A stretch of DNA of 64,000 nt, from NCBI RefSeq assembly GCF_018619335.1, contig NZ_JAHHDX010000105.1:24563-88562 (forward strand), read 5' to 3'. The notes under the pieces are model-generated. The model was not told the origin of the DNA. It did not search any database and saw nothing but the letters and a program-made list of their open reading frames with translations. Of this stretch, positions 29,609-39,659 are shown piece by piece (positions within the stretch are counted from its first letter, which is position 1; every line of letters begins with the position of its first letter). A program made the translations under genes and the position numbers. The stretch is from Alteromonas sp. ALT199 (GTDB lineage Bacteria; Pseudomonadota; Gammaproteobacteria; Enterobacterales; Alteromonadaceae).

Positions 29609-29837
29609 TCATTGCGATAAGAATTTAACGAACGCCTTTTAAAACGTTAGTTTTAATAGTATTAACATTACCATTCGGGCAGCCTCTCAACAACTGTTTC
29701 CAAATATGCACACTTCCAATCAAAATACTGTTTAAACGGGATGAAGTGTGCGACGGCTAATAGGCTAAAGTGAATTTTACTCGCGTTTTACGGTCACAAT
29801 GCGATAGCATGCTGGCAAGTAACACAGGAATCGTACT

Positions 29838-31118
29838 ATGCGCTTAGCTTCATTCAAGTCTTCTTTTTTCTCTACTCGTTCGCTTAAAAGGCCCAAGCCT
29901 TACGTTTCATTTCTTCGTACGTCACTTTCTTTGCTTCTCGCAAGCGCAGCTATGAACTCGGCGCTAGCAAACGAACAATTCGCTAACTGCACAGCTACCC
30001 TTGCCGAAAAAGCCAAGCAGGAAGGAGTTAGCCAGCAGGTGATCGATGATGTATTCCCTCGACTTGTTCATCAAGACAGAGTGATTGAGCTAGACCGAAG
30101 CCAACCTGAATTTGTACAAACCTTTCCGGGATATTTTAGCAAGCGCGTTACCGACTGGCGAACCAACAAAGGCAAGGAAATGTACGCTAAGCACGAGCAG
30201 CTTTTGCATAAGCTAAGTGATAAATACGGTGTGCCTCCTCACTACCTTCTTGCTTTTTGGGGGTTGGAAACAAACTTCGGTTCTTACAAAGGCAAAATGC
30301 CGGTTCTCGATTCACTTGCCACACTGGCTTGTGATAAACGAAGAAGCACCTACTTCACCCAAGAGTTTCTTGTGGCTGTGAAACTGATGGAGCGAGAAAA
30401 GCTTCAAAAAGAAGATATGATTGGTTCTTGGGCCGGTGCTATGGGCCACACTCAGTTTATGCCTTCGGCCTATACCCATTACGCCATTGATGGCGACGGC
30501 GACGGGCAAATTAATTTGTGGGCAAGTGAAGAAGATGCGTTATCTTCTGCGGCTAACTTTCTTGCAAGCCTAGGTTGGGAGCGTAGCTTCCGCTGGGGTC
30601 GTGAAGTGCAATTACCGGACAACTTCGACTATCAAGAGTCTGGCTATAAAAACAGAAAATCGCTTAGCGAATGGAACACCCAAGGCGTGAAACAAGCCGA
30701 TGGTTCGGCACTGGGCGAAGGTGATACTTCAGCCTATGTTATTGTGCCTGCAGGCCACAACGGCCCGGCCTTTATTGCCTACAAGAACTTCCGCGTTATT
30801 ATGCGCTGGAACAACTCTGAATTTTACGCCATTGCCGTGGGCGTATTGGCCGATCGCATAGCCGGTGCATCTGGTATAAAAGCGACCTTACCCGACCTAC
30901 CTGCCTACAATCGCAAAGACATTATCGCTCTTCAAAGAAAACTAAATAATTTGGGCTTCGATGTGGGTAAACCTGACGGCATCATTGGGCCCGCCACACG
31001 TGAAGGAATTCGCAACTACCAAATTAGCAGCAACATGATTGCGGATGGATTTCCAGGTCTTGAAGTAATGGCTGCGCTTGATGTTAAACTTGAACGAGAC
31101 AAAGCGACACAGTCGTAA
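29838..31118 (+). CDS. Lytic murein transglycosylase, MltB-like (GH103) with peptidoglycan-binding domain
   Basis: 426 residues. The signal region ends near ALANEQ (about residue 45), with an unusually long basic N-terminus before the hydrophobic core. The SLT_2 catalytic domain (about 50-345) has catalytic Glu144 in FWGLETNFGSYKG, plus WAGAMGHTQFMPS. A C-terminal PG_binding_1 domain (about 355-415) carries LQRKLNNLGFDVGKPDG and IGPATREGI. It cleaves glycan strands to 1,6-anhydro products in the periplasm. It is divergent from mrcB, so a synthase and a cleaving enzyme share a promoter region of about 230 bases. Confidence 0.92.
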   Translation: MRLASFKSSFFSTRSLKRPKPYVSFLRTSLSLLLASAAMNSALANEQFANCTATLAEKAKQEGVSQQVIDDVFPRLVHQDRVIELDRSQPEFVQTFPGYFSKRVTDWRTNKGKEMYAKHEQLLHKLSDKYGVPPHYLLAFWGLETNFGSYKGKMPVLDSLATLACDKRRSTYFTQEFLVAVKLMEREKLQKEDMIGSWAGAMGHTQFMPSAYTHYAIDGDGDGQINLWASEEDALSSAANFLASLGWERSFRWGREVQLPDNFDYQESGYKNRKSLSEWNTQGVKQADGSALGEGDTSAYVIVPAGHNGPAFIAYKNFRVIMRWNNSEFYAIAVGVLADRIAGASGIKATLPDLPAYNRKDIIALQRKLNNLGFDVGKPDGIIGPATREGIRNYQISSNMIADGFPGLEVMAALDVKLERDKATQS

Positions 31119-31140
31119 CGCCTTTGGTAAAAAATCGTTA

Positions 31141-31166
31141 ATATCACTGCAAGGTTGCAGTGATAT
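31141..31166. terminator. Perfect palindrome between convergent genes
   Basis: Arms ATATCACTGCAA and TTGCAGTGATAT with GG between them. On the minus strand a TTTTTT run follows six bases later, so it may end hrpB; on the plus strand the tail is CATTTATTT. Confidence 0.5.
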
Positions 31167-31245
31167 CATTTATTTAAGCGTTATATGGGTTGTTCTCAAG
31201 CAACCGTGTTAGTTACTAATAAGTGTAGTCATTCCAATACAGAGG

Positions 31246-33924
31246 CTACATATGTTTTTTCGTTTTGCTAGTAGGAACTGCGTTGGCAGGGTCATCCGGC
31301 CAAAAGTGCTTTGGGTAGCGCCCCTTCATCTCTTTTTGTATTTCCCTATAACTGCCTTGCCAAAAGGCCGCCAAATCACTGGTGGTTTGCAGTGGTCTAC
31401 CTGCTGGCGACAGCAGTTCGCAAACAACCGTTACTCGCCCGCCCGCTAGCGTTATTGGCGCGTTTTGCGAATACAGCTCTGTCATTTTGACCGGCAGCAC
31501 CACATCCCCATTTTCGCGAAAGTCTAGGCTAGCCTCTCTGCCCGTCGGAATAGTCACGTGAATGGGCAAAAGCGTGGCCAGTGCGTCTTGCTGAGGCCAA
31601 GATAAACCATTATTCAAAGCAGTCTTCCAAGGCAACTGCTTAAGGGCTTTTGTGCTTTTACAGTTTTTTAAAACAGGCGCTAGGCTGTCTTTGGCTTTTT
31701 GTACTAAGCCACTTAATGACAACGGCCACGGGTCGGGCTCACCGAAGGCTTTGTCTTGTGGCAAATTGAGTTTCCCAGCCATCTCTACTCTCCGCCACCA
31801 TTGCCAGTCCGCATCAGAAAGCGGCCAGCTTGAAAGGGGTAGTGCATCGAGATACGCAAACCACGCGTCGCATAACGCCTCATCCCAGAAAGCTTTTTCT
31901 CGACTCTTTTCTTGCCCAGATACTGGCTTACTATTTAGCGTTATGTCATAAAAGCCCGTACTTGCTCTGGCTTCCATCACCCCTGTGTCGCTATTAAGAA
32001 TAACGCTGCGCTTTTCACTGAATGCGTCTGGGAAAGCTAAACGCAACCAGGTTTCAGGTACAGGCTGTGCCAAGCGTATTGCCACTGTGCTTTTTATAAG
32101 CTGTCCATCAAGTACTGCCAGCCAAGGGCCATCGCCTTTGTCACTCTCATTAAAAATAGAGGTACTGCCAGCAGCTGTAAGCTCCGCGCCCTTTCCACTC
32201 GCCAGTTTGTATTCGATTGTGTTTGTCTGAGAGCTACCGTTTCTTGTTGCGCCCCCTGCTACATTTTTTGATGCACTTGGGCTCTCTCCAGATTTACCTG
32301 ACGCACTGCGCCTATAGCCCACCAGCAAAGGAAATGCGATGGCGATACAGAGTCCAAGGGCTCGTTCGTCTAATGCGTTAATGTCAGGCTTAACATTCTG
32401 CGCTTTTCCATTATCGCTTTGCACATAGCGTGCATAACGGGAAGCTTGTTTTAAAAGCTGACTGCGAGTGCTGCTATTAACATGAAGCAGCGCATCCATT
32501 ACGTTTGTCGCACCACTCACATTAATATTACTTTCGCTCATCGCTACAACAAATGGTGCGGCGTAGCGAAGTGCACTATTTTCATCAGCACTTAGCCCGT
32601 CTATGCCTGCTCTAACCGTAAGTAATAAATGGGCTAAATGGGGCTGGCAAGGCAATTGGGCCAACGCTCTTCCATAAGGGGTAATGCTCGAGTGTGAAAT
32701 AGCATTAACTCGGTGAAGCTTTTGCTGCGCGACTTGCTGCTGCGCTTGTGTAGGTTTAGTCAACAACGCCAACGTACCTGGGCTACTGCCCCACGCCAAG
32801 GTATCAAGCAAGAAGCTGCTTAAATCCTCTTTTTCAATTTGCGCCGCGTTGTGCTTGGCTAAACGCTCGAAGCTACTTTTACTGCATAATCTATAGCAGG
32901 TTCCGGCCATTACCCGTCCTGCTCGCCCGGCCCTTTGAATGGCTGACGCTTGTGAAATACGCTGCTGCGTGAGCGCCGTAATATCACTCGATGGATGATA
33001 CTGAGCGCTGTTCTCCCACAAACTATCAATAACCACAGTCACGCCTTCAATGGTTAAACTCGTCTCTGCAATATTGGTAGACAATATGATTTTTCGCTTG
33101 TTGTGCGGGTCAGGTGCAATAGCCGCTTGCTGCGCTAATTTACTTAGGGCGCCATAAAGCATGTGAACAGCAATGTCCGTATTCTCTGCCAGCGTTTTAA
33201 TTTCTCTGGCAACAGCATTTATGCTCCCCCGCCCGGGAAGAAACACTAAAATATCACCCTCGTGCTCGCTTACCGCCTGTTTTAAGATATTGCAGGTTTT
33301 CGGTACCAACTCATAAGCTTGCACATCTTGGGTGTAGCGAATATCAACAGGAAACATGCGACCTTGCGTATGCAAGTTCATCACTGGCAGTACACTAAAC
33401 GCATTGAGCAATGCTTCAAGTGGCGCAACATCTAAGGTAGCCGACATTACAATTAAGCGTAAATCATCGCGAAGCCCAGACTGAACCTCAAGCGCCAGTG
33501 CCAAACCAAAGTCACTGTGAATACTGCGTTCATGAAATTCATCAAAGACAATAGCGGCAATACCTGCTAGCTCTGGGTCTTGCTGAATCATGCGAGTCAG
33601 CACCCCTTCGGTGATAATCTCTAGTCTAGTAGTTGATGAAACTTTAGATTCGCCTTTAATGCGATAGCCAACTGTTTCTCCAACACTTTCGTTTAACTGC
33701 CTAGCTAGATATTCGGCAAGATTTCTTACTACAACACGACGTGGTTGCATTAGTAAAATTTTGCCCTTAAACGATGATTGCAATAATGACAATGGAAGCA
33801 CGGTAGATTTTCCCGCACCCGGCGGCGCTCCTACGATGATATTGTTATCTGTCACCGCCTCTTGAAGCGGTGAAACAAGTTCATAAGCGGGTAAATGAGA
33901 AAACGGCTGTAACATAAAGGGCAT
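31246..33924 (-). CDS. hrpB: ATP-dependent helicase HrpB
   Basis: 892-residue DExH-box RNA-helicase family protein. Walker A GAPPGAGKST at 32-41, DEFHERS (motif II), MSATLD (motif III), TNIAETSLTI and QRAGRAGR (motif VI), then the helicase-associated region and the HrpB-specific C-terminal domain. It is longer than E. coli HrpB; a Ser/Gly-rich stretch (SASGKSGESPSASKNVAG and onward) looks like an inserted loop. Cellular role is poorly defined in the family. Confidence 0.95.
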   Translation of the reverse strand: MPFMLQPFSHLPAYELVSPLQEAVTDNNIIVGAPPGAGKSTVLPLSLLQSSFKGKILLMQPRRVVVRNLAEYLARQLNESVGETVGYRIKGESKVSSTTRLEIITEGVLTRMIQQDPELAGIAAIVFDEFHERSIHSDFGLALALEVQSGLRDDLRLIVMSATLDVAPLEALLNAFSVLPVMNLHTQGRMFPVDIRYTQDVQAYELVPKTCNILKQAVSEHEGDILVFLPGRGSINAVAREIKTLAENTDIAVHMLYGALSKLAQQAAIAPDPHNKRKIILSTNIAETSLTIEGVTVVIDSLWENSAQYHPSSDITALTQQRISQASAIQRAGRAGRVMAGTCYRLCSKSSFERLAKHNAAQIEKEDLSSFLLDTLAWGSSPGTLALLTKPTQAQQQVAQQKLHRVNAISHSSITPYGRALAQLPCQPHLAHLLLTVRAGIDGLSADENSALRYAAPFVVAMSESNINVSGATNVMDALLHVNSSTRSQLLKQASRYARYVQSDNGKAQNVKPDINALDERALGLCIAIAFPLLVGYRRSASGKSGESPSASKNVAGGATRNGSSQTNTIEYKLASGKGAELTAAGSTSIFNESDKGDGPWLAVLDGQLIKSTVAIRLAQPVPETWLRLAFPDAFSEKRSVILNSDTGVMEARASTGFYDITLNSKPVSGQEKSREKAFWDEALCDAWFAYLDALPLSSWPLSDADWQWWRRVEMAGKLNLPQDKAFGEPDPWPLSLSGLVQKAKDSLAPVLKNCKSTKALKQLPWKTALNNGLSWPQQDALATLLPIHVTIPTGREASLDFRENGDVVLPVKMTELYSQNAPITLAGGRVTVVCELLSPAGRPLQTTSDLAAFWQGSYREIQKEMKGRYPKHFWPDDPANAVPTSKTKKHM

Positions 33925-34153
33925 AAAGGCGTTATAAATTGATGGGTATAGTGTACCTGATTTGATCGAGGCACCCGAACATCACTACTATTTTTCTAAA
34001 ACTTGGTATCTAGCTCAACACTAGCGACTTGTTTTGGAACTCGCAGGTAATGCCATGATAAGCTTGTATTTGTATGAGCTTGTGGGAACCTTAGCGCGGG
34101 CGCCACTATAAAGTGATGTACAAATTAAAGGGCAAATTGGAAGGAGGAAAGCT

Positions 34154-34807
34154 ATGCGAAGCTTCATTGGTTTAGATCTTAGCGCCACAGAAAAACTTGC
34201 TCTGGATAGCTGGCGTCAACAGGCTTTGCCTGAAATCATGCCACGTCAATGGGTAAAGAGCGAGTTTACCAGGCCCCGAAAGTCTAATAACAAGCGTAAC
34301 GACCACATCAACAGTCAAGGGCCCGCAATACCTTATGCGGTGCCAGCTGCAAACTTTCATATCACGCTAAGCTTTTTAGGCGAGATAAATCACCGCCAGC
34401 ACGAAGCCCTCGTATATGAACTCGATCAACTCGTTAGCGAACCATTTTCTTTAACACTTGATGCGACAGGTTTGTGGAATGGCCCTAAAATACTCTTTGC
34501 TGCACCCACAGATACGCCTAAGGCACTCAGCGAACTCGCCAAATTATCACGAAAAGCGGCCCGTAAAGCGGCAATAGAGGTAGAAAGTAGAGAGTATAAA
34601 CCTCACGTCACCATCGTTAGAAAGGCCACATCCACTTTGCCTCTGCCACTTTATAGCCCTAGCGTAGACGTTCACGTATCAGCATTTCACCTTTTCGAAT
34701 CTGTCTTTACGCCACAAGGGGTTACCTACCCTATTCGCCAGTCTTGGCCGCTGAAACACAACATGTCGGTAAGAGAAAAGCTACGCCGGGGAATAACCGA
34801 CGAATAA
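34154..34807 (+). CDS. thpR: RNA 2',3'-cyclic phosphodiesterase
   Basis: 217-residue 2H phosphoesterase. The two catalytic HxTx motifs are HITL (69-72) and HVTI (151-154). It opens 2',3'-cyclic phosphate ends of RNA. A basic, asparagine-rich insertion (about 37-60) precedes the first motif and makes it longer than many members. GGAGGA lies just before the ATG. It is divergent from hrpB. Confidence 0.92.
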   Translation: MRSFIGLDLSATEKLALDSWRQQALPEIMPRQWVKSEFTRPRKSNNKRNDHINSQGPAIPYAVPAANFHITLSFLGEINHRQHEALVYELDQLVSEPFSLTLDATGLWNGPKILFAAPTDTPKALSELAKLSRKAARKAAIEVESREYKPHVTIVRKATSTLPLPLYSPSVDVHVSAFHLFESVFTPQGVTYPIRQSWPLKHNMSVREKLRRGITDE

Positions 34808-35032
34808 GGGGAATATTCCGTAATGCAGAATCTGATAGACCCTTATCGATTTGCGAGGTGCCTGTTCAGTGCTTAGCCATCGTAAAGCCTGAAAACTTGA
34901 TAATATCTGATGAACAAGTTTTGTGATTATGAGTTATAGCAATTTAAGCTGGCTTTAAATAGGGTATAGCCTTTACAACGCCTAGCGTCACGGGTAAAAA
35001 GATAGCCTGTTTTTTTAAATCATTCTGCCCAC

Positions 35033-35887
35033 ATGCAACAAACATTTAGATTAGTTATAGACTGCCCAGACCAAATAGGGTTAGTGGCCAGCGTGTCGCA
35101 ATTTTTAGCCGACCACAACGCTACTATCGTTGAAGCGAGCCACCACACCGATTTACAAACCGGCCGCTTCTTCATGCGTCACGAAATAAGCACCGACTCG
35201 CTAAAGTTAGACCATCAGAGCTTTGTTAAAGAGTTCACTCCACTAGCCAATGAATATCAGATGAACTGGAAGCTGAGCGACTCGAATAAAAAACAGCGCG
35301 TCGCTCTGTTAGCCAGCCTTGAATCTCACTGTTTAGTTGACCTACTTCATCGATGGCACACAGGCGAACTACACTGTGATATTCCGGTCATTATTGGTAA
35401 CCACCCACAAATGAAACAGTTTGCCGACTGGTATAAAGTGCCTTTCCATTGGGTAGACTTTAAAGCGTTGGGGAAAGAGGCGGCGTTTGCGCAAATAACT
35501 ACCTTACTGCATGAGTACAAAATCGATTTGACAGTACTTGCCCGCTTTATGCAGATTCTCCCTGATACGCTATGCCAAGAGCTACAAGGTAAAGCCATTA
35601 ACATTCATCACAGCTTTTTACCTAGTTTTGCTGGCGCTAAACCTTATCAGCAAGCCTATGACCGCGGTGTAAAACTCATAGGAGCGACTTGCCACTATGT
35701 CACTAAAGATTTAGATGAAGGCCCTATCATTGAGCAAAGTGTGAAGCGTATTAGTCATAGCGACAGTGCTACAGACATGGTACGCAAAGGTAAAGATTGT
35801 GAAGTAACCGCGCTAGCTCACGGCGTGCGCTACCATTTAGAAGACCGCGTGATAATCCACAGAAACAAAACTGTGGTATTCGCGTAA
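35033..35887 (+). CDS. purU: Formyltetrahydrofolate deformylase
   Basis: Hydrolyses 10-formyl-THF to THF and formate, balancing one-carbon units and supplying formate for purine synthesis. 284 residues. N-terminal ACT domain (about 5-85; IDCPDQIGLVASVSQFL) and C-terminal formyltransferase fold with the active-site block NIHHSFLPSF and the catalytic Asp in KDLDEGPIIEQ. The length is normal. No glycine riboswitch is seen upstream. It stands alone and converges on a small membrane-protein gene. Confidence 0.95.
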   Translation: MQQTFRLVIDCPDQIGLVASVSQFLADHNATIVEASHHTDLQTGRFFMRHEISTDSLKLDHQSFVKEFTPLANEYQMNWKLSDSNKKQRVALLASLESHCLVDLLHRWHTGELHCDIPVIIGNHPQMKQFADWYKVPFHWVDFKALGKEAAFAQITTLLHEYKIDLTVLARFMQILPDTLCQELQGKAINIHHSFLPSFAGAKPYQQAYDRGVKLIGATCHYVTKDLDEGPIIEQSVKRISHSDSATDMVRKGKDCEVTALAHGVRYHLEDRVIIHRNKTVVFA

Positions 35888-35904
35888 GCCTTTACGTTTG
35901 TTTA

Positions 35905-35948
35905 ATAAAAAGACCCCCAGTAATTGGATAGTCCAACTATTGGGGGTC
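35905..35948 (-). terminator. Terminator for the gene at 35994-36431
   Basis: The minus strand reads GACCCCCA, an interrupted inner stem (AGTTGGA/TCCAATT) and TGGGGGTC, then TTTTTA. The T-run side shows that it acts on minus-strand transcription. Confidence 0.75.
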
Positions 35949-35993
35949 ACTTCAAAATTACTCTCGGGCTTTTTTGGTCTGGTTTCGCGCTAT

Positions 35994-36431
35994 CTACACA
36001 TTCTTTTTTACTTTAGTAAACCCGTCATCACCAAGTACCTCTTGAAGCCTAGCTTTTATCACGGCTTCTTTGTGTGGATAGTGAAAATCAAATCCTCTGC
36101 CATTCCTATCTAAAATTACCCCTAGATATCGGTGAGAAAAATTAAGCGCATAAATTGTGTCAGCGTTCACTTTTAGTGGCTCGCGCTCATGACGGTGAAA
36201 ATAATGAAAGACCAAGGACTCACCATCTTTCTCTATCAAATCCTCGATAGGGTATCTTCTGCTGACCCCGCCGCTTCTTAAAAAAGAATAATAACTAACA
36301 CAAAGCTCTACACTGCCAAGGGTAGCCGCAAGTTTCAATTCACCGTCTGTATTTATGTTTAAAATAAAAAGAGCGAGAAGAAGAGCCGGTACGCCAAAAA
36401 ATATTACTCTGTCGATAGGTTTGCGTTGCAT
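35994..36431 (-). CDS. Small membrane protein of unknown function
   Basis: 145 residues with two hydrophobic segments near the N-terminus (about 8-30 and 35-52) and a soluble C-terminal part rich in His and aromatic residues (VFHYFHRHEREPL, GFDFHYPHKEA). The C-terminal part recalls bacterial PH-like domains, but this is weak. The ATG at 36431 (MQRKPIDR, CAAGG upstream) is preferred over GTG/ATG codons at 36476/36473. A terminator follows. Confidence 0.55.
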   Translation of the reverse strand: MQRKPIDRVIFFGVPALLLALFILNINTDGELKLAATLGSVELCVSYYSFLRSGGVSRRYPIEDLIEKDGESLVFHYFHRHEREPLKVNADTIYALNFSHRYLGVILDRNGRGFDFHYPHKEAVIKARLQEVLGDDGFTKVKKNV

Positions 36432-36537
36432 TACCTTGCCTGTGAATTCAATTCCGTTTGACCATAAATACATCACAAAAGGACGATATATTCAACACCC
36501 GTACCTTCAGCCCAAATGAATTAGATTAAACGTAGAC

Positions 36538-37056
36538 CTAAATTGGGCTGGTACGCATGGCACGTCTAAGCTTCATGTAATACCACAGGTTTGATACTGC
36601 AAATAGCGCTTCAGTAATAGCTAACCCCCATGTCTGAGTAATCACTCCATACGCGGTGAAGTTGATGGAGCCAATAATCATGCATACTCGAAGGCCCGCT
36701 TCTTTACAGTGCAGTTCACCAAAGCGATAAGCCATGAAAGTTAACACAGGCATAGACTCAATCAGCGAGGTTTTACCGGTTAAATTATTTACTGCCAGTA
36801 CAATCACCATCATAGTGATTAAAGTAATGTAAGTTGCAATAGGCGACAGTAGCTTATTTTTTACTATGCGATAGCTGGTACTCATTCCTGCTACCGTAAT
36901 AACTACAACTCCTCCCCATGCTTGCTCAAAAGCCAAAAGAGAACCAATGGCAATACATAATCCTAAATTCAGCAGCAGTAATTTGCGTTCAGTATTCGAC
37001 CAAAAGGAGGCCAAGGCGAATGCTACGGGAAACCCGTGAAGAAGTAATTCAAACAT
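36538..37056 (-). CDS. YgjV-like inner membrane protein
   Basis: About 172 residues, almost entirely hydrophobic with five or six predicted helices. The order of motifs (a Pro-containing helix PVLTFMAYRFGELHCKE and SINFTAYG near the C-terminal third) resembles the YgjV family, whose function is unknown. The start is uncertain: ATG at 37056 or GTG at 37065, neither with a clear ribosome site. It is divergent from the M3 peptidase. Confidence 0.6.
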   Translation of the reverse strand: MFELLLHGFPVAFALASFWSNTERKLLLLNLGLCIAIGSLLAFEQAWGGVVVITVAGMSTSYRIVKNKLLSPIATYITLITMMVIVLAVNNLTGKTSLIESMPVLTFMAYRFGELHCKEAGLRVCMIIGSINFTAYGVITQTWGLAITEALFAVSNLWYYMKLRRAMRTSPI

Positions 37057-37310
37057 GGTGATCACAGTAAATAAGTCAGTGGTTTACACGCTGTGGAATA
37101 CAGCTAATTCAGAACGCGCGCAGTGTAATTTCCAACCAGCGCAAAGCCAATCAAAATTTGTGCAATTTCGACGAATTGCATACCAGTACGATTTCCTCTC
37201 CAAACCGCTGTACTGCAAGGAATTACGTTAAAGAGCATTTAACTTATTTTTACATTATTTTAAGATGGTTTTTGTCAAAAACCTATAGATAAAAACAGAC
37301 AGGAAAACTC

Positions 37311-39494
37311 ATGGGTAAATTTAAAACATCACTTACCGCTATGGCGGTTGTGGTTGCACTCGGTGCATGTTCAGAACAAAAAGCACCAGAAACATCTAGC
37401 GCAGACGTGCAAAATACAACAGCATCTCAACAAGCACAGTTTGATAACGTGCTACTTCAAGAGTTCAAAGGCCCGTATGGCGGAGTGCCAGCTTTCGACA
37501 AGATGAAACTAGAAGATTTAAAGCCTGCGCTAGAAAAAGCCATGGAATTGAATCTTAAAGAAATTGAAGCTATCGCTAACAATGAAGCGCCACCAACGTT
37601 TGAAAACGTAATTGTTGAAATGGAGCGTGCCGGTGCAGAGCTTGGTCGCGTGTTCACTTACTACGGCATTTGGAGTTCAAACAAGTCGAGCCCTGAATTC
37701 CGCGAAATTCAGGCAGAGATGTCGCCTAAGCTGTCGGCTTTCTTCACTCAAATTACGCAAAATGAAAAGCTTTTTGAAAGAGTAAAAACGGTATACGAGT
37801 CTGATGAGCTGAAATCGCTCACGGCAGAAGAACAGCGTATTACGTGGATGACTTACAATAGCTTCGCACGCAATGGCGCGACCTTAGATGGCGAAGCGAA
37901 AAAGCGCTACGCTGAAATTAACCAAGAGCTTGCTACGCTACACACTAAGTTTTCTAACAATGTACTAGCAGACGAAGAGAACTACGTTACCTATATTACT
38001 GAAGACCAGCTTGACGGTTTGCCTGCATCATTTGTTAAGGCAGCAAAAGCAGCGGCTGATTCTAGAGGTGAAGAAGGTAAATACGCTATCACCAACACGC
38101 GTTCATCAATGGATCCGTTTTTAACGTACTCCACCAATCGAGAGCTTCGCGAGAAAGTATGGCGTACTTACTACAACCGCGGTGACAATGCTGACGAGTT
38201 TGATAACAACGACATTATTAAGCGTATCTTAACCCTTCGAGACGAGCGCGTTGAGCTATTAGGTTACGAAAACTACGCTCAGTGGCGCTTAGAAGATCGC
38301 ATGGCAAAGAACCCAGAAAACGCCATGGACCTGATGATGAAAGTATGGCCTGCCGCCATTGCTCGTGTTGAAGAAGAAGTGGCTGACATGCAAGCCATAG
38401 CCGATGAGGAAGGTGCAGACATCACTATTGCACCTTGGGATTACCGCTTCTATGCAGAGAAAGTGCGTCAGGCAAAATACGACCTAGACTCAAACGAAGT
38501 AAAGCAGTACTTACAGCTTGATAAGCTTCGCGAAGCGATGTTCTACGTTGCAGGTCGCTTGTTCAACTTCAACTTTACACCTGTTGAAGAAGGCAAAGTG
38601 CCGGTTTTCCACGAAGACGTGAAAGTATGGGAAGTAACAGATAAAGACAGCGGTGAACACATTGGTCTTTGGTATCTTGACCCATTCTCACGTCAAGGTA
38701 AGCGCTCTGGCGCTTGGGCAACCACATACCGCTCTTACACAACCTTCGATGGCAAGAAAACCGTATTGTCTTCTAACAACTCGAACTTCGTAAAAGGCGC
38801 TGATGGTGAAGCCACGCTTATTTCGTGGGACGATGCTGAAACCTATTTTCACGAATTCGGTCATGCACTTCACTTCTTAGCGTCTGACGTCGAATACCCG
38901 TCATCGCATTCTGGCGTGCGCGATTACACAGAGTTTCAGTCTCAGTTGCTAGAGCGCTGGTTAACCACCGATGAGGTAATCAACAACTACCTAGTTCACC
39001 ATGAAACAGGTGAGCCTATTCCTGCTGAGCTAGTGGAAAAAATTAAAAAAGCTTCAACCTTCAACGAAGGCTTTAAAACTACCGAGTACATGGCTTCTGC
39101 CATTATGGACCTGAAGTACCACACTACGGATCCTAGCAAGATTGACCCTGATACTTTTGAGCGTGAAGAACTTAAGAAGCTAGGCATGCCGGAAGAAATC
39201 GTTATGCGCCACCGCTCACCTCACTTCGGGCACGTTTTCTCAGGCGAAGGTTATGCAGCGGCCTATTATGGCTACATGTGGGCAGAAGTATTAACTGCCG
39301 ATGCTGCGGAAGCCTTTATGGAAGCGCCGGGCGGTTTCTACGATAAAGAAGTGGGCGACCGCTTAGTGAAATACCTATTCGCTGTGCGTAACGCAATGGA
39401 TCCAGCTGAAGCGTATCGCAAATTCCGTGGCCGTGATGCCAAAGTAGATGCACTAATGCGTGACCGCGGCTTCCCTATTCCTAGAGAAGACTAA
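37311..39494 (+). CDS. M3 family metallopeptidase (peptidyl-dipeptidase Dcp-like), lipoprotein
   Basis: 727 residues. The signal has lipobox LGAC (lipidated Cys20), so it is predicted to be membrane-anchored in the envelope; E. coli Dcp by contrast lacks a lipobox. Zinc site HEFGH at 514-518 (YFHEFGHALH), with the third ligand Glu further on in the TEFQSQLLE block. The C-terminal HVFSGEGYAAAYYGY region is typical of Dcp/oligopeptidase A. Likely role: trimming of oligopeptides for uptake. A strong terminator follows. Confidence 0.93.
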   Translation: MGKFKTSLTAMAVVVALGACSEQKAPETSSADVQNTTASQQAQFDNVLLQEFKGPYGGVPAFDKMKLEDLKPALEKAMELNLKEIEAIANNEAPPTFENVIVEMERAGAELGRVFTYYGIWSSNKSSPEFREIQAEMSPKLSAFFTQITQNEKLFERVKTVYESDELKSLTAEEQRITWMTYNSFARNGATLDGEAKKRYAEINQELATLHTKFSNNVLADEENYVTYITEDQLDGLPASFVKAAKAAADSRGEEGKYAITNTRSSMDPFLTYSTNRELREKVWRTYYNRGDNADEFDNNDIIKRILTLRDERVELLGYENYAQWRLEDRMAKNPENAMDLMMKVWPAAIARVEEEVADMQAIADEEGADITIAPWDYRFYAEKVRQAKYDLDSNEVKQYLQLDKLREAMFYVAGRLFNFNFTPVEEGKVPVFHEDVKVWEVTDKDSGEHIGLWYLDPFSRQGKRSGAWATTYRSYTTFDGKKTVLSSNNSNFVKGADGEATLISWDDAETYFHEFGHALHFLASDVEYPSSHSGVRDYTEFQSQLLERWLTTDEVINNYLVHHETGEPIPAELVEKIKKASTFNEGFKTTEYMASAIMDLKYHTTDPSKIDPDTFEREELKKLGMPEEIVMRHRSPHFGHVFSGEGYAAAYYGYMWAEVLTADAAEAFMEAPGGFYDKEVGDRLVKYLFAVRNAMDPAEAYRKFRGRDAKVDALMRDRGFPIPRED

Positions 39495-39537
39495 GAGTAG
39501 CCGTTAGCTGATGCTCTAATAAGCATTACTTCAACTA

Positions 39538-39572
39538 GCCCTCGGTTTGATGAGTAAACCGAGGGCTTTTTT
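39538..39572 (+). terminator. Terminator of the M3 peptidase gene
   Basis: GCCCTCGGTTT, seven-base loop, AAACCGAGGGC, TTTTTT. Confidence 0.92.
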
Positions 39573-39600
39573 GTTTATGTGTAAAGGCTAATATTTTCTA

Positions 39601-39616
39601 TTGACCTGTTGGTCAA
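39601..39616. promoter_or_regulatory. Inverted repeat TTGACC-N4-GGTCAA
   Basis: A perfect 6-base inverted repeat about 45 bases upstream of the sigma28-like promoter. Further TGACC/AGGTC half-sites occur at 39635-39640 and 39677-39681. It may be a regulator site; no protein can be named. Confidence 0.35.
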
Positions 39617-39659
39617 CTATGCTTCACAATCGTTTTGACCTACTTATTAGCAAAAAGTA

